This document shows, one piece after another, positions 7,767-16,704 of a stretch of 64,000 nucleotides of DNA. Each line of letters starts with the position of its first letter. Within the stretch, counting starts at the first letter, position 1. This DNA is from CAKZLS01 sp963701445 (lineage in GTDB: Bacteria > Pseudomonadota > Alphaproteobacteria > Rhodospirillales > Defluviicoccaceae). The notes beneath the pieces were generated by a model. It made no database searches. It was not told the DNA's origin and saw only the letters and a list, made by a program, of their open reading frames with translations. Made by a program: the position numbers and the translations under genes. The stretch is from the NCBI GenBank assembly GCA_963701445.1, contig CAVPAM010000025.1:1-64000 (forward strand). The letters run 5' to 3'.

Positions 7767-9385
7767 TGCCCTCGCCGCCGGGACGCCTCGTGGGCGACGG
7801 TGCCGGCGAGGACGAAATTGACGGCCATCCATGCCAACGCCTGATGATTGGCGATCCCCTCGAGGAGGACGACCACGACCGCGCCGGCCGCGGCAACCCC
7901 CGCCAACAGGATTTCCTCGCGGAGGTCGGCCACGCGGCCCGCCCGCCGATGGAACGCGAGAAGGGCGAACGCCACGGCCGGGACCGCGTAGACGGCCACC
8001 GGAAAGTCGCGATACCGGGCATCGAAGACCAGTCCCAAGGTGACCACGGCCGCGCCGAACAGGGTCAGGGCGCGGACCAGGCCGAGCGCCGGCTCGAGTC
8101 CCCGGAAAGACCGGAACGCCCGCGTGCGCGCCATTTCCAGGACGTCCCGCGCCGGCGGGACCCGAGGCAGGTCTGCGTCGGTCCCCGCGCGCCGGATAAA
8201 CGCCAGCGCGATCAGGAAGAACACCGCGATAGCGAGCCCCCACCGCGACAGACCGACCGCCCAGTCGCCCACGGTGAGGCTCCGCTGGAGGACGTTGAGC
8301 AGGGCCACCACCAGCGCGCACGCGGCCGCGTGGGAAGCGAGGCCGAGACCGAACCAGAAGGCGGGCCGGACATGTTTCCCCCGGATCAGAACCAACACCA
8401 TCGGAAGAAGGGCGATGGCGCCGGACCATGCCAGATGAGCGCGCCACGACGGATCGTCGCTGACCGGTCCCGTCAGCGATATCTTTGGTTCGCGGGGTTC
8501 GGAGAACAGACCCCAATATCCGCCGACCGTTCCTTCGTTGATCCGTTTCCATGGCTGATCGAAGGCCTCGATCAGGTTGACGTCGATGGTTTCCGCCTGT
8601 GCGAGATTGAGGAGTTCGCGAACGAACCGGGCCTGATTGACCCGACTGGGCAGCGCCGCGCCCCGCATCCGGCCCGCGCTGGGCCAGCCCGCCTCGCCGA
8701 TGAACAGGCGTTTCTCCGGGAACACCTCCCTCGCCTCCTCCCACAGGGCTCGGGCGCGAAGCATGGTTTCCCCGACCCCGACCGGATCGTCGTCCCAATA
8801 CGGGAGAATATGAATGGTCACGAAATCGACGCTATCGGCGACCGCCCGGTGCCGGAACCAGTAATCCGTGACGTCGGCGTAGGTTATGGGGACGGATACC
8901 GCCTCGCGAGCGGACCGCAGCAGGGCAACCAGCTCATGCTCCGGCAAGTCGCCCCGCAGGAGCACCTCGTTCCCGACCACCAGCGCCGACACCGTATCGG
9001 GAAAACGGTTGGCGACATCGATGGCGAGGGCGAGTTCCCTGGCGTTGTCCGAGGCATTGGGGCTGATCCACGCGCCAAGCATCACCTTCATCCCGAAACG
9101 CTCGGCAATCTCCGGAACCCGATCCAGGCCCTGTCCCACGCCATAGGTGCGCACGCAGCGGGTGAACCGCGAAAGAAACCGCAGATCCTCCTCGATCTGC
9201 TCCACGGGGATCACAAGCTTGTCGTCCATGACCGACTGCGTTCCGCGATACGGCGCGAAGGAAAGACACGGTATCTCGCCGGACAGGGCGTCGGGAATCG
9301 CCACCGGACGCCCTTCCCACCACCAGAAAGCGGCGCAAAGGACCACGGAAATGAACCATGCGGGCAAGGCGAACCAGTGTGACAT
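7763..9385 (-). CDS. membrane-bound GH17 beta-glucan glucanase/transglycosylase
   Basis: 540 residues. One N-terminal membrane segment is followed by a GH17 (beta/alpha)8 domain (about 35-310). Catalytic-type motifs are visible: VVGNEVLL, whose Glu is the expected acid/base, and FIGEAGWPS, whose Glu is the expected nucleophile. The last 230 residues contain about seven membrane helices. Proteins of this layout include Bradyrhizobium NdvC and Pseudomonas GH17 transferases, which act in making or branching beta-(1,3)/(1,6)-glucans at the cytoplasmic membrane. No ndvB-like synthase lies nearby, so its polymer partner is elsewhere. A hydrolase rather than transferase role cannot be excluded. Confidence 0.8.
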   Translation of the reverse strand: MSHWFALPAWFISVVLCAAFWWWEGRPVAIPDALSGEIPCLSFAPYRGTQSVMDDKLVIPVEQIEEDLRFLSRFTRCVRTYGVGQGLDRVPEIAERFGMKVMLGAWISPNASDNARELALAIDVANRFPDTVSALVVGNEVLLRGDLPEHELVALLRSAREAVSVPITYADVTDYWFRHRAVADSVDFVTIHILPYWDDDPVGVGETMLRARALWEEAREVFPEKRLFIGEAGWPSAGRMRGAALPSRVNQARFVRELLNLAQAETIDVNLIEAFDQPWKRINEGTVGGYWGLFSEPREPKISLTGPVSDDPSWRAHLAWSGAIALLPMVLVLIRGKHVRPAFWFGLGLASHAAACALVVALLNVLQRSLTVGDWAVGLSRWGLAIAVFFLIALAFIRRAGTDADLPRVPPARDVLEMARTRAFRSFRGLEPALGLVRALTLFGAAVVTLGLVFDARYRDFPVAVYAVPAVAFALLAFHRRAGRVADLREEILLAGVAAAGAVVVVLLEGIANHQALAWMAVNFVLAGTVAHEASRRRGH

Positions 9386-9549
9386 GTCAACCCAAGGCGG
9401 CGGTGGTCATGAGGCGGTTGCCGGAATGGACGACGCCCGCGGGTCCATCTCCTACACCGCGCCGCGACGGATCGCCAGTCCGCGCCACCGGGAAGAGGTC
9501 GCATCGGCACGGCCAAAAGGAACGAATGTGGACCAGTCCACAATAGGAT

Positions 9550-10113
9550 TTATCTACTAGTAGATTTGCGGCGGCCGGTTTTGTTTGCCGTTCGGTGGTC
9601 CGATGGCGCTCGAGGGTCGCGGGTCGGCGTCGGCGAAGAGCGCTCGATCTCGGCGGACAAGGCGGGCCAGTTGTCCTTCAGCGCGAGCAGATAGTCGGCG
9701 CCCTTGTCGCGGATGGCGGTGGCGATCGTGGTCTGGCAGCCCATGGCGTCGATGGTGACCAGCGCCCCGGACAGTTCCAGGCGTTCGAGCAGCGCCGGGA
9801 TGGCGGTGATCTCGTTGGACTTTCCTCGCCGCCTGCTGGCCGCGCACGAGCCGCTGGCGCGAGCCCAGGCCGAGACGAGATGGAGCGGGTTCTGCGCCTG
9901 GTCTGTTATGCGCGCGGCGCGAGGTCTTGCCGTCGATGGCGACGATGTCGGGATCGTCCTCGCGCAGGCTCTCGACCCAGGTCGACGAAGCATTCCGAGA
10001 AGGCTTCGCCCGGCAGCGCGTTGATGACGTCGTTGAGGGTGTCATGGGACGCGACGCCGCTTCGACGGCAGAAAGCGGTGCCTCGCCCGGTTGAATTCTC
10101 CGCATACCTATGA
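9550..10113 (-). pseudogene. ISAs1 family transposase remnant
   Basis: Pieces of one DDE transposase lie in three minus-strand frames. They read, in order, VASHDTLNDVINALPGEAF, DDPDIVAIDGKTSRRAH, PLHLVSAWA, then KSNEITAIPALLERLELSGALVTIDAMGCQTTIA and DKGADYLLALKDNWPAL. These are the hallmark segments of ISAs1/H-repeat transposases. The N-terminus and the C-terminal third are missing, and several frame changes occur, so it cannot encode an active enzyme. No terminal inverted repeats were found. A TCTACTAGTAGA palindrome at 9554-9565 marks one edge. Confidence 0.85.
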
Positions 10114-10175
10114 GAGAATCGGGGATCAAAATAATAAGGAGACAATGAAATAAGGCAGCGAAAGGGAGTATCGCC

Positions 10176-10331
10176 ATGTTCGGATTGTTCAAGAAGAGCG
10201 ACAAGCCAAAGGTCGACGCCGCGGAAATGGAGCGTCAGGAACGCGAGCAGCGCAAGAAAGAGTTGGCGGAGCAGATGAGACAGTCCATCACGCCCGACAA
10301 GGAAAGTCAGAAATCCTCGCAAAAGAGTTGA
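10176..10331 (+). CDS. small charged protein, 51 aa
   Basis: A 51-residue frame starts at ATG 10176 with GGGAG nine bases upstream. It begins MFGLFKKSDKPKVD and continues with an Arg/Glu/Lys-rich amphipathic helix (about residues 16-37) and a Ser/Lys/Gln-rich tail. It has no cysteines and no membrane segment. A good intrinsic terminator follows within 70 bases, which supports a real monocistronic gene. The function is unknown; a short basic helical protein of this kind could associate with membrane or nucleic acid. Confidence 0.65.
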   Translation: MFGLFKKSDKPKVDAAEMERQEREQRKKELAEQMRQSITPDKESQKSSQKS

Positions 10332-10396
10332 TCGACTCTTCCCCTGTACCTGAAATGAAACTCATTTCGGCGTCGTGGTTGGCGTTGGACTCCGCG

Positions 10397-10426
10397 CCCC
10401 GTGCCATTTGAGCGGGGTGCGTTTTT
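10397..10426 (+). terminator. intrinsic terminator after the 51-aa gene
   Basis: A CCCCG/CGGGG stem (10397-10417) is followed within five bases by TTTTT (10422-10426). Confidence 0.6.
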
Positions 10427-10491
10427 GCCTCGCGGCGGCCAATGCCCGGGCACCGGACCGACCGTCACGCGCCTTCCGCGTCGCTACCGTC

Positions 10492-10884
10492 TCAGGAAAC
10501 CACGGTTCGAGCGAGTAGGATGATCGCGGCGAGCGCGAGCGCCGCGAACGTCAGGACCATGCCGGCGACCCGAAACCGGTAGTCCTCTTCCGTTTGACTG
10601 ACGCCGTATGCGTGAGCGATCCGTCCGCCGAGCAGACCGGCGCCCAATCCGTGAACGAGCCACGCGGCCCCCCCGCCGCTCTCCACCAGTACCATCAGGA
10701 TCAACGCCAGGGGAACGTACTCGGCGAAATTGCCCTGAACTCTCATGGCGCGGCGCAGGTCCGGATTGTCGCCGTCACCCAGGGCGATCCGGTCCCGGCG
10801 CCGGACGCGGATCACCCGCGCGCTCAAGCCTATGAACAACAACGTCAGAAGTCCGGCGTAAATGCCTGTTATGGAAAAACTCAT
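10492..10884 (-). CDS. MAPEG family membrane protein
   Basis: 130 residues with four predicted membrane helices. The MAPEG signature region reads RAMRVQGNFAEYVPLALILM, where the RxQxNxxE pattern matches the glutathione-binding region of the family. Length and layout fit the bacterial YecN-type subgroup rather than characterised eukaryotic leukotriene or prostaglandin synthases. A glutathione-dependent activity at the inner membrane is possible, but the substrate is unknown. It is single and convergent with the 51-aa gene. Confidence 0.85.
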   Translation of the reverse strand: MSFSITGIYAGLLTLLFIGLSARVIRVRRRDRIALGDGDNPDLRRAMRVQGNFAEYVPLALILMVLVESGGGAAWLVHGLGAGLLGGRIAHAYGVSQTEEDYRFRVAGMVLTFAALALAAIILLARTVVS

Positions 10885-10927
10885 GACCGCGAACCTCCGT
10901 TGATCGATACTCCAGAATCAAGCTAGG

Positions 10928-11692
10928 CTATTTTGTCCGGGCCTCGAGAATGGCACTCGCCGCGTCCTTGGTTTCGGCGTTGAACCAGCCATGCAGCAAC
11001 GGATCCGAGCGCCGCGACTGCACGTCATGAATGACCGACAGGCACTCCGACCGAAGCTGCGCCTTGACGGCGGCGAAGGTGCCGGGCGGAATCTTCGCGA
11101 AATCGTCGGCGGCCGCGCGCGCCCGGTCCATGACCGCCCCCGCGTCCACCACCTCGTCGACGATACCCATGCGCTCGGCGGCTTCGGCGCCGACGGTGTT
11201 TCCGCTCAGCAACAGCCGGCGGCGGACCGGGGGCGACAGTTCCCTCTCGATCATCGCCAGGGCGGCCAGCGGATAACGGATCCCCACCCTGACCTCGGCC
11301 AGACCGAAGACGGCCGCCGCGCTGGCGATTCGAAAATCCGTGCCCAGGAGCAGCAACAGGCCGCCGGCGATGGCGTGTCCGTTGACGGCCGCGACCACCG
11401 GCTTGGGGAACCCGTAGAGGCGCGCGATCACGCGGTTCAGCGCCTCCACCATGGCCGTCTGATCCTCCACCGTGAATGCCTGAACCTCCTTGAGGTCCAT
11501 GCCGGCGCAGAAGGCCTTTCCGGCGCCGGTAAGCATCACGGCGCGGACGTCCCGGTTCGATTGCAGGGCCTCCAGCGCGCCGTCCAAGGCCCCGAGACAC
11601 GCGGGATTGAGGGCATTGACCGGCGGACGGTCCAGGGTGACAACGGCAACGCCGCCGGTAAGGTGATCGGTAAGCACTGTTTCCCCGTTCAT
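10928..11692 (-). CDS. enoyl-CoA hydratase/isomerase family protein
   Basis: The start is set at ATG 11692, which has GAGAGG seven bases upstream, giving 254 residues as usual for the crotonase family; longer open frames upstream are not coding-like. Crotonase features include TLDRPPVNALN at the N-terminus, GKAFCAGMDLKEV for the first oxyanion-hole loop, and AAVNGHAIAGGLLLLLGTDFRIA for the second. At the position of catalytic Glu144 of rat hydratase the sequence reads ALAMIERE rather than the usual pattern, so the exact reaction (hydratase, isomerase or other CoA chemistry) is uncertain. Confidence 0.85.
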   Translation of the reverse strand: MNGETVLTDHLTGGVAVVTLDRPPVNALNPACLGALDGALEALQSNRDVRAVMLTGAGKAFCAGMDLKEVQAFTVEDQTAMVEALNRVIARLYGFPKPVVAAVNGHAIAGGLLLLLGTDFRIASAAAVFGLAEVRVGIRYPLAALAMIERELSPPVRRRLLLSGNTVGAEAAERMGIVDEVVDAGAVMDRARAAADDFAKIPPGTFAAVKAQLRSECLSVIHDVQSRRSDPLLHGWFNAETKDAASAILEARTK

Positions 11693-11894
11693 GGGAGGCC
11701 TCTCAGGTTTTTTCGCTTGCGCGCGCGACTTTATCATATTCCCTCGCCCGAGGCGGAGAACGGCTTTCGCCCCGCCGCGTCCGGTTGCGACGGCGTTCGA
11801 GACTCGAAGGTCTTGCCCCGGGGTCGCGTCCGTGACACATACTTGGGGACCCGGGAGCGGGTCACGGATTGCCTGGAAACGATGGGGAGGATGC

Positions 11895-12716
11895 ATGCGT
11901 TTGAGACTGGCACTGGCGGTCGTCGCCATCGTGTTCGTGTTCGGGGCGGCGCACGATGTCGCGGCGGACACGCTTGAGCGCGTCAAGGCGCGCGGAACGA
12001 TGATCTTCGCCGCCATGCCCGATGCGCTTCCGCAGGCCGGACGCGACGCCTCGGGCGCGTTGACGGGTTTCGACATCGACGTAGCCAGGGAGTTGGCGTC
12101 GCGCATGGGGCTCGGTGCTTCGTTCGAAACGCCCACGTGGCAGACGGTGCTCGAGGGCGATTGGAAAGAGCGCTGGGATCTGTGCGTCTGTTCCATGACC
12201 CCGACCGAGGAGCGGGAGAAGGTCCTCGCCTTCCCGGCCGTCTATCGCATGTCGCCCGCCATCCTGGTCGTCCGGAAGAATAATACCGACATCCTGGCGC
12301 CGTCCGACGCCTCCGGAAAAACCGTTGGCGTCAAGGCCGACACGACCTTCGGGAGGTATCTGGCCCGGGACCTGACCATCTACAAGGGCGATACGGACAT
12401 CACCTACGCCATCGACAATGCGAAGACTGTGCCGTTCCCCGACAACCATGACGCCATGGCGGCGCTGGTCGGGGGCGGCGACAAGCTGGACGCGGTGATA
12501 ACCTCGCTGGCCCATGCCCAGGGCGCCATCGCCCAGGGGACGCCGGTGCGGATCGTCGATGGATTTCTGTTCTTCGAGCCGCTGGCCGTCGCCACCGAGA
12601 AGAACGAAGAGGCTTTCGGGGACGCCATCGCGGCGGCGATCGAAAGCATGGAGGATGACGGGACCCTTTCCGAACTGTCCATCAAGTGGTTCGGGATCGA
12701 CCTGACATCCCAATAG
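11895..12716 (+). CDS. ABC transporter substrate-binding protein, family 3 (amino acid type)
   Basis: The start is ATG 11895, with GGGGAGG just upstream. A Sec signal peptide (residues 1-24, ending DVAA) precedes a type-II periplasmic-binding fold. Conserved stretches are LTGFDIDVARELASRMG and WDLCVCSMTPTEEREKVLAFP, then KTVGVKADTTFGRYL and a C-terminal LSIKWFGID. The mature length of about 250 residues fits polar amino acid-binding proteins. No permease or ATPase gene is adjacent. A paralogous binding protein follows 75 bases downstream. The ligand is not predictable. Confidence 0.85.
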   Translation: MRLRLALAVVAIVFVFGAAHDVAADTLERVKARGTMIFAAMPDALPQAGRDASGALTGFDIDVARELASRMGLGASFETPTWQTVLEGDWKERWDLCVCSMTPTEEREKVLAFPAVYRMSPAILVVRKNNTDILAPSDASGKTVGVKADTTFGRYLARDLTIYKGDTDITYAIDNAKTVPFPDNHDAMAALVGGGDKLDAVITSLAHAQGAIAQGTPVRIVDGFLFFEPLAVATEKNEEAFGDAIAAAIESMEDDGTLSELSIKWFGIDLTSQ

Positions 12717-12791
12717 CCGCCGTCTCGCCACGGTGACAAGCCGACAATCAGAAAAGACCGGATATCCGGTCGCATGGAGGAGAGATTCGTT

Positions 12792-13653
12792 ATGAAAAAG
12801 CTATTGTTCGGGGTGCTCGCCGCATCCCTGCTGGCCGCTCCGGCCGGCGCCGCCGAACTTGGCGGCACGCTCAAGAAGATCAAGGACAGCGGTACCATTA
12901 CGCTCGGCTATCGCGAGCAATCGAACCCCTTTTCGTTCCTCGACGAGGCCAAGAAGCCGGTGGGATACTCCCTGGACCTGTGCGCCCGCGTGGTGGACAC
13001 GGTGAAGACCCAGCTGGGTCTCTCGGAGCTCAAGGTCAACTACGTTCCGCTCACCGCCGAGAACCGGTTCGACGCCGTCGCCAATGGCACCGTCGACGTG
13101 CTGTGCGGCAACAGCACCAACACGCTGTCCCGCCAGAAACAGGTCTCGTTCAGCGCCATGACCTTCGTGACCGGCGGCCAGCTTCCTGGTCCGGACCGAC
13201 GCACCCGTCACCAGCGTCGAGGACTTCGCCGGCAAGAGCATCGGCGTCGTCTCCGGCACCAGCACCGAAACCGCGCTGGCGGACGAAATCAGCAAGCGCA
13301 AGATCGACACCAAGATCGTCACCTTCAAGGATCATCAGGAAGGTCTGGCGGCGCTGGAGGCCGGAAAGGTCGCGGCCTATGCCGCCGATCGGGTGGTTCT
13401 CATCGGTCTCGGACGGAACGCCAAGGACCCCACGCAATTGATGCTGGCGGACCAGTTGTTCACCTATGAGCCCTATGGCCTGGTGGTCCGGCGCAACGAC
13501 GCCGACTTCGAACTGGCCGTCAACACGGCGCTGGCGCGGACCTACCGGTCCGGCGAGATCGCCCAGATCTACGAAAAGTGGTTCGGCGCCTGGGGCGCGC
13601 GGCCGAGCCGCCTGCTGCTCGCCATGTACGCGCTGAACTCGCTGCCCGAGTAA
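12792..13653 (+). CDS. ABC transporter substrate-binding protein, family 3 (frameshifted)
   Basis: Starts at ATG 12792 with a signal peptide ending GAAELGG. The N-terminal lobe (SNPFSFLDEAKKPVGYSLDLC) ends at FVTGG. The frame then shifts near 13172, where one extra G turns FVTGASFLVRTDAP into another frame. The rest continues in the next frame with SIGVVSGTSTETALADEI, AAYAADRVVLIG and IAQIYEKWFGAWG to the stop at 13653. Removing one base yields a normal GltI-like glutamate/aspartate-type binding protein of about 286 residues. It is followed by a strong terminator. The frameshift is probably an assembly error. Confidence 0.8.
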
Positions 13654-13682
13654 GCCGTCTATCGACGGGCTCGACGGAACCG

Positions 13683-13711
13683 GCCGGGCGGCATCCACCG
13701 CCCGGCATTTT
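13683..13711 (+). terminator. intrinsic terminator between the solute-binding protein gene and ilvD
   Basis: A nine-pair stem GCCGGGCGG/CCGCCCGGC (13683-13706) is followed by ATTTT, 30 bases after the stop of the upstream gene. It may also serve ilvD, which converges from the other side. Confidence 0.7.
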
Positions 13712-13730
13712 CGCGGCCTAGTCGCGGCTG

Positions 13731-15467
13731 TCAGATATCGGCGTAGACGTGGGTCTCGGCCTTGGCGCCGGGATGGGTAACCGCGCCGTCGCAGGCGTCG
13801 CCCACCTGCTGGGCGTATTTCCACAGCGCTCCCGACTGGAAGTCGTGCTTCCTGGGCGTCCATGCCTTGCGACGCTCGGCCAGCTCGGCCTCCGAAAGCT
13901 CCACGTCGATGGTTCCCGCTTCGCCGTCGATGACGATCATGTCACCGTCGCGAAGCAGAGCGATGGGCCCGCCCACCGCCGCTTCCGGACCGATATGACC
14001 GATGCAGAAGCCCCGGGTGCCGCCGGAAAACCGACCGTCGGTGATCAGCGCCACCTTGTCGCCCGCGCCCTGGCCGTACAGCGCCGCCGTGGTGGACAGC
14101 ATCTCGCGCATGCCGGGTCCCCCGCGCGGTCCCTCGTAACGGATCACCAGCACGTCGCCTTCCCGGTAATCCCGCCGGTCGACGGCGGCGAAGCACGCCT
14201 CCTCGCTGTCGAAACAGCGCGCGGGACCCCGGAATTTCTGGTTGGTCATGCCCGCCACCTTGACGATCGCGCCCTGCGGCGCCAGCGAGCCCTTGAGCCC
14301 CACCACGCCGCCCGTGGGCGACAGCGCCCTCGAAACGGGCATGATCACGTCCTGATCGGTGGGGAACACCACGCCCTCCAGGTTCTCGGCCATGGTCCGG
14401 CCCGACACCGTGATGCAATCGCCATGAATGAAACCGGCGTCGAACAGCGCCTTGAGCAGCACCGGCACCCCGCCGACCTCGTACATGTCCTTGGCCACGT
14501 AGCGCCCGGCCGGCTTGAGATCGGCGATATAGGGGGTGCGGCGGAAGATTTCGCAGACGTCGTCGAGGTCGAAGTCGATGCCCGCCTCGTGAGCCATGGC
14601 CGGCAGGTGCAGCCCCGCGTTGGTGGACCCGCCGGAGGCGGCGACCACGGTGGCGGCGTTCTCCAGGGACTTGCGGGTGACGATATCGCGCGGCCGGAGA
14701 CCGAGCGCGAGCGCGTCCATCACCGCCCGGCCCGAGAGTTCGCACAGCGCGTCGCGCGATTCGTAGGGCGCCGGCGCGCCAGACGACCCCGGCAGCGCCA
14801 GCCCGATGGCCTCGGAAACGCACGCCATGGTGTTGGCGGTGAACTGCCCGCCGCACGATCCCGCCGACGGGCAGGCGACGCATTCGAGCGTGTGCAGATC
14901 CTCGTCGGACATCTTGCCGGCGGAGTGCTGGCCCACCGCCTCGAACACGTCCACGACGGTGACGTCGCGGCCCTTGAAGCGCCCGGGTAGGATCGAGCCT
15001 CCGTAGATGAACACCGACGGCACATTGAGCCTGATCATGGCCATCATCATGCCCGGCAGGGACTTGTCGCACCCGGCGAGCCCCACCAAGGCGTCGTAGC
15101 AATGACCGCGCATGGTGAGTTCCACCGAATCGGCGATCACGTCGCGCGACGCCAGCGACGACTTCATGCCCGCGTGCCCCATGGCGATTCCGTCGGTGAC
15201 GGTGATGGTGGTGAATTCCCGAGGCGTTCCGCCGGCGGCCTTGACCCCGCGCTTGACCACCTGCGCCTGGCGGCTCAGCGAGATGTTGCAGGGCGCCGCC
15301 TCGTTCCAGCAGGTGGCGACCCCGACGAACGGCTGTTCGATATCCGCTTCCGTCATGCCCATGGCGTAGTAGTACGAGCGATGCGGCGACCGCTCTGGGC
15401 CGACGCTGACGTGGCGGCTGGGAAGCTTGGACTTGTCGAAAACGGGGCGGCGGGAGTCGTCAGGCAT
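13731..15467 (-). CDS. ilvD: dihydroxy-acid dehydratase
   Basis: 578 residues, the usual length of IlvD. The enzyme dehydrates 2,3-dihydroxy-isovalerate and -3-methylvalerate in valine and isoleucine biosynthesis, using an iron-sulfur cluster. Cluster-binding motifs ALVGLAGCDKSLPGM and ECVACPSAGSCGGQFTANTM are present, with Mg-binding GHAGMKSSLASRD and the family C-terminal SGGTRGFCIGHIGPEA. Related sugar-acid dehydratases (Edd and arabinonate types) share the fold, but the N-terminal GMTEADIEQPFVGVATCWNEAAPCN favours IlvD. The gene is single, and no ilvBN or ilvC lies nearby. Confidence 0.95.
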   Translation of the reverse strand: MPDDSRRPVFDKSKLPSRHVSVGPERSPHRSYYYAMGMTEADIEQPFVGVATCWNEAAPCNISLSRQAQVVKRGVKAAGGTPREFTTITVTDGIAMGHAGMKSSLASRDVIADSVELTMRGHCYDALVGLAGCDKSLPGMMMAMIRLNVPSVFIYGGSILPGRFKGRDVTVVDVFEAVGQHSAGKMSDEDLHTLECVACPSAGSCGGQFTANTMACVSEAIGLALPGSSGAPAPYESRDALCELSGRAVMDALALGLRPRDIVTRKSLENAATVVAASGGSTNAGLHLPAMAHEAGIDFDLDDVCEIFRRTPYIADLKPAGRYVAKDMYEVGGVPVLLKALFDAGFIHGDCITVSGRTMAENLEGVVFPTDQDVIMPVSRALSPTGGVVGLKGSLAPQGAIVKVAGMTNQKFRGPARCFDSEEACFAAVDRRDYREGDVLVIRYEGPRGGPGMREMLSTTAALYGQGAGDKVALITDGRFSGGTRGFCIGHIGPEAAVGGPIALLRDGDMIVIDGEAGTIDVELSEAELAERRKAWTPRKHDFQSGALWKYAQQVGDACDGAVTHPGAKAETHVYADI

Positions 15468-15536
15468 GGCGCGGTCTCTTGTTCTGTCGAAAGGGACGAA
15501 AGGAGCGGCAAGGATAATGGACCGCGCGGGCGGTTC

Positions 15537-15805
15537 CTAGTGGTTCGTGTCTAACACATGGTACCCATACGACGGTCTTCCGAGGTCTCTGGTTAGGCGC
15601 GTGGCGCGGCGTGATGCTGTCGCATCACAAGCGCCGCGCAACGACACCGGGGGGCTCGGAACACCGCCATTCTGGTCGCGTTTCCCACTGCCTCGGGGCG
15701 TCGAACGCGCTTGACGATGGGTCCCCATCGCCGGCGCGCGATCTCCTGCCGGGGCAGTGGGAAACACGATCGTATGGGTACCATAGGTTAGACACGGACC
15801 ACTAG
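15537..15805. repeat. MITE-like element with 36-bp terminal inverted repeats
   Basis: The ends 15537-15572 and 15770-15805 are inverted repeats with three mismatches in 36, beginning CTAGTGG. TA (or CTAG) occurs at both outer edges, as expected for a TA/CTAG target duplication. The inside is two nested hairpins: TGATGC/GCATCA extended by GCGCGGCG-type arms (about 15604-15639), and an 86-base imperfect stem closed by GTTTCCCACTGCC (15680-15692) with its exact complement (15753-15765). No transposase is encoded; the short frames inside are by-products of the repeats. It lies between ilvD and the hydrolase gene and would be mobilised in trans. Confidence 0.75.
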
Positions 15806-15861
15806 AGCGGATCCGGAATTGACGGAATATCGTGCCCCGGAAGCGTCTTCACGGCCGAATT

Positions 15862-15909
15862 TCTACTGTGCATGGGGTTGTTTTTCACTTTTTGCTTTTA
15901 CCCCCCCCC
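15862..15909 (-). repeat. G-run-linked 23-base repeat, copy A
   Basis: On the minus strand, nine G (15901-15909) are followed by a 16-base spacer and then a 23-base core (15862-15884) containing CAACCCCATGCACAGTAG. The same core, with a nine-G run at nearly the same spacing, occurs at 42861-42909. Here the G-run encodes the all-glycine C-terminal tail of the hydrolase gene, and the TAA stop sits in the spacer. Confidence 0.7.
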
Positions 15910-16704
15910 ACCCCCGTGGACAAACCGCTCGATGAACGCCGCCATGGCCTCCAGGGTGGCCTCGGGCTGTTCCAGGTACGGCGAGTGGCCGCAACGGGGG
16001 ATGATGGCGGTTTCGACCGGCCCGGAGACCTGGCGGGCGATGGCCTCCACCTGCGCCTCGGTACCGTAATGATCGTCTTCTCCCTGAAGAACGAGCACGG
16101 GAACGGTAATGCCGGGCAGGAACCGCTCCACGTTCCACTCGCGGAATTCCGGGCTCAGCCAGACATTGCACCAGCTCCAGAACGCCCAGTCCACGTTGCC
16201 GCCATGATAGCGCGCGAGCTTTTCGCGGATATTGGAGGTCTCGTAGGCGGCCCGGGCTTCCTCGATGCCCCTGATCGTGACGTCCTCGTTGAACACATGG
16301 GCGGCCATGGAGATGACGGCCTCGACGCGCCCGGCCCGCTCGTCGCCCGCGTACATCAGCGAGATGGTTCCGCCGTCGCTGGTGCCGACCAGAACCGCGC
16401 GGCGCACCCCGGCGGCGTCCAGGACCTCGGGAAGCACTTCCAGGGCCTCGGTCAGGTGGTAATCCACGGACAGCAGCTCCGCCACCGGATCGGAACGGCC
16501 GTATCCGGGCCGGCTGTAGACCAGGGCGCCGAGGCCGGTGCGCTCCGCCAGCCGGTCCGGAAAATCCTTCCACAGGTCGACGCAGCCCAGCCCCTCGTGC
16601 AGGAACACCAGCGTGGCGGCCTCCGCCGGTGCCGGTCCGATCCATCGGCATTCCAGGCGCATCCCGCCGATCTCCAGAAATCCGTCTCTCCGGGTCTCGT
16701 TCAC
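15898..16704 (-). CDS. alpha/beta hydrolase
   Basis: 268 residues with a canonical alpha/beta-hydrolase core. HEGLGCVDLWKDFP supplies the oxyanion-side loop, and GTSDGG is the nucleophile elbow with Ser near residue 107. LQGEDDHYG probably carries the acid, and CGHSPYLEQPEAT the catalytic His. These resemble the haloperoxidase/BioH-like esterase group, but the substrate is unknown. The C-terminus ends in a run of five glycines encoded by a homopolymeric tract that belongs to a dispersed repeat. The native C-terminus may therefore have been altered by repeat insertion or by a homopolymer length error. Confidence 0.85.
   Translation of the reverse strand: MNETRRDGFLEIGGMRLECRWIGPAPAEAATLVFLHEGLGCVDLWKDFPDRLAERTGLGALVYSRPGYGRSDPVAELLSVDYHLTEALEVLPEVLDAAGVRRAVLVGTSDGGTISLMYAGDERAGRVEAVISMAAHVFNEDVTIRGIEEARAAYETSNIREKLARYHGGNVDWAFWSWCNVWLSPEFREWNVERFLPGITVPVLVLQGEDDHYGTEAQVEAIARQVSGPVETAIIPRCGHSPYLEQPEATLEAMAAFIERFVHGGGGG

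Noticed and set aside
15537..15767. Frames of 60-76 codons inside the MITE ending in similar peptides
   Set aside because: The shared ends (SYGYH...LDT) are produced by the inverted repeats themselves; no ribosome-binding sites or protein-like composition.
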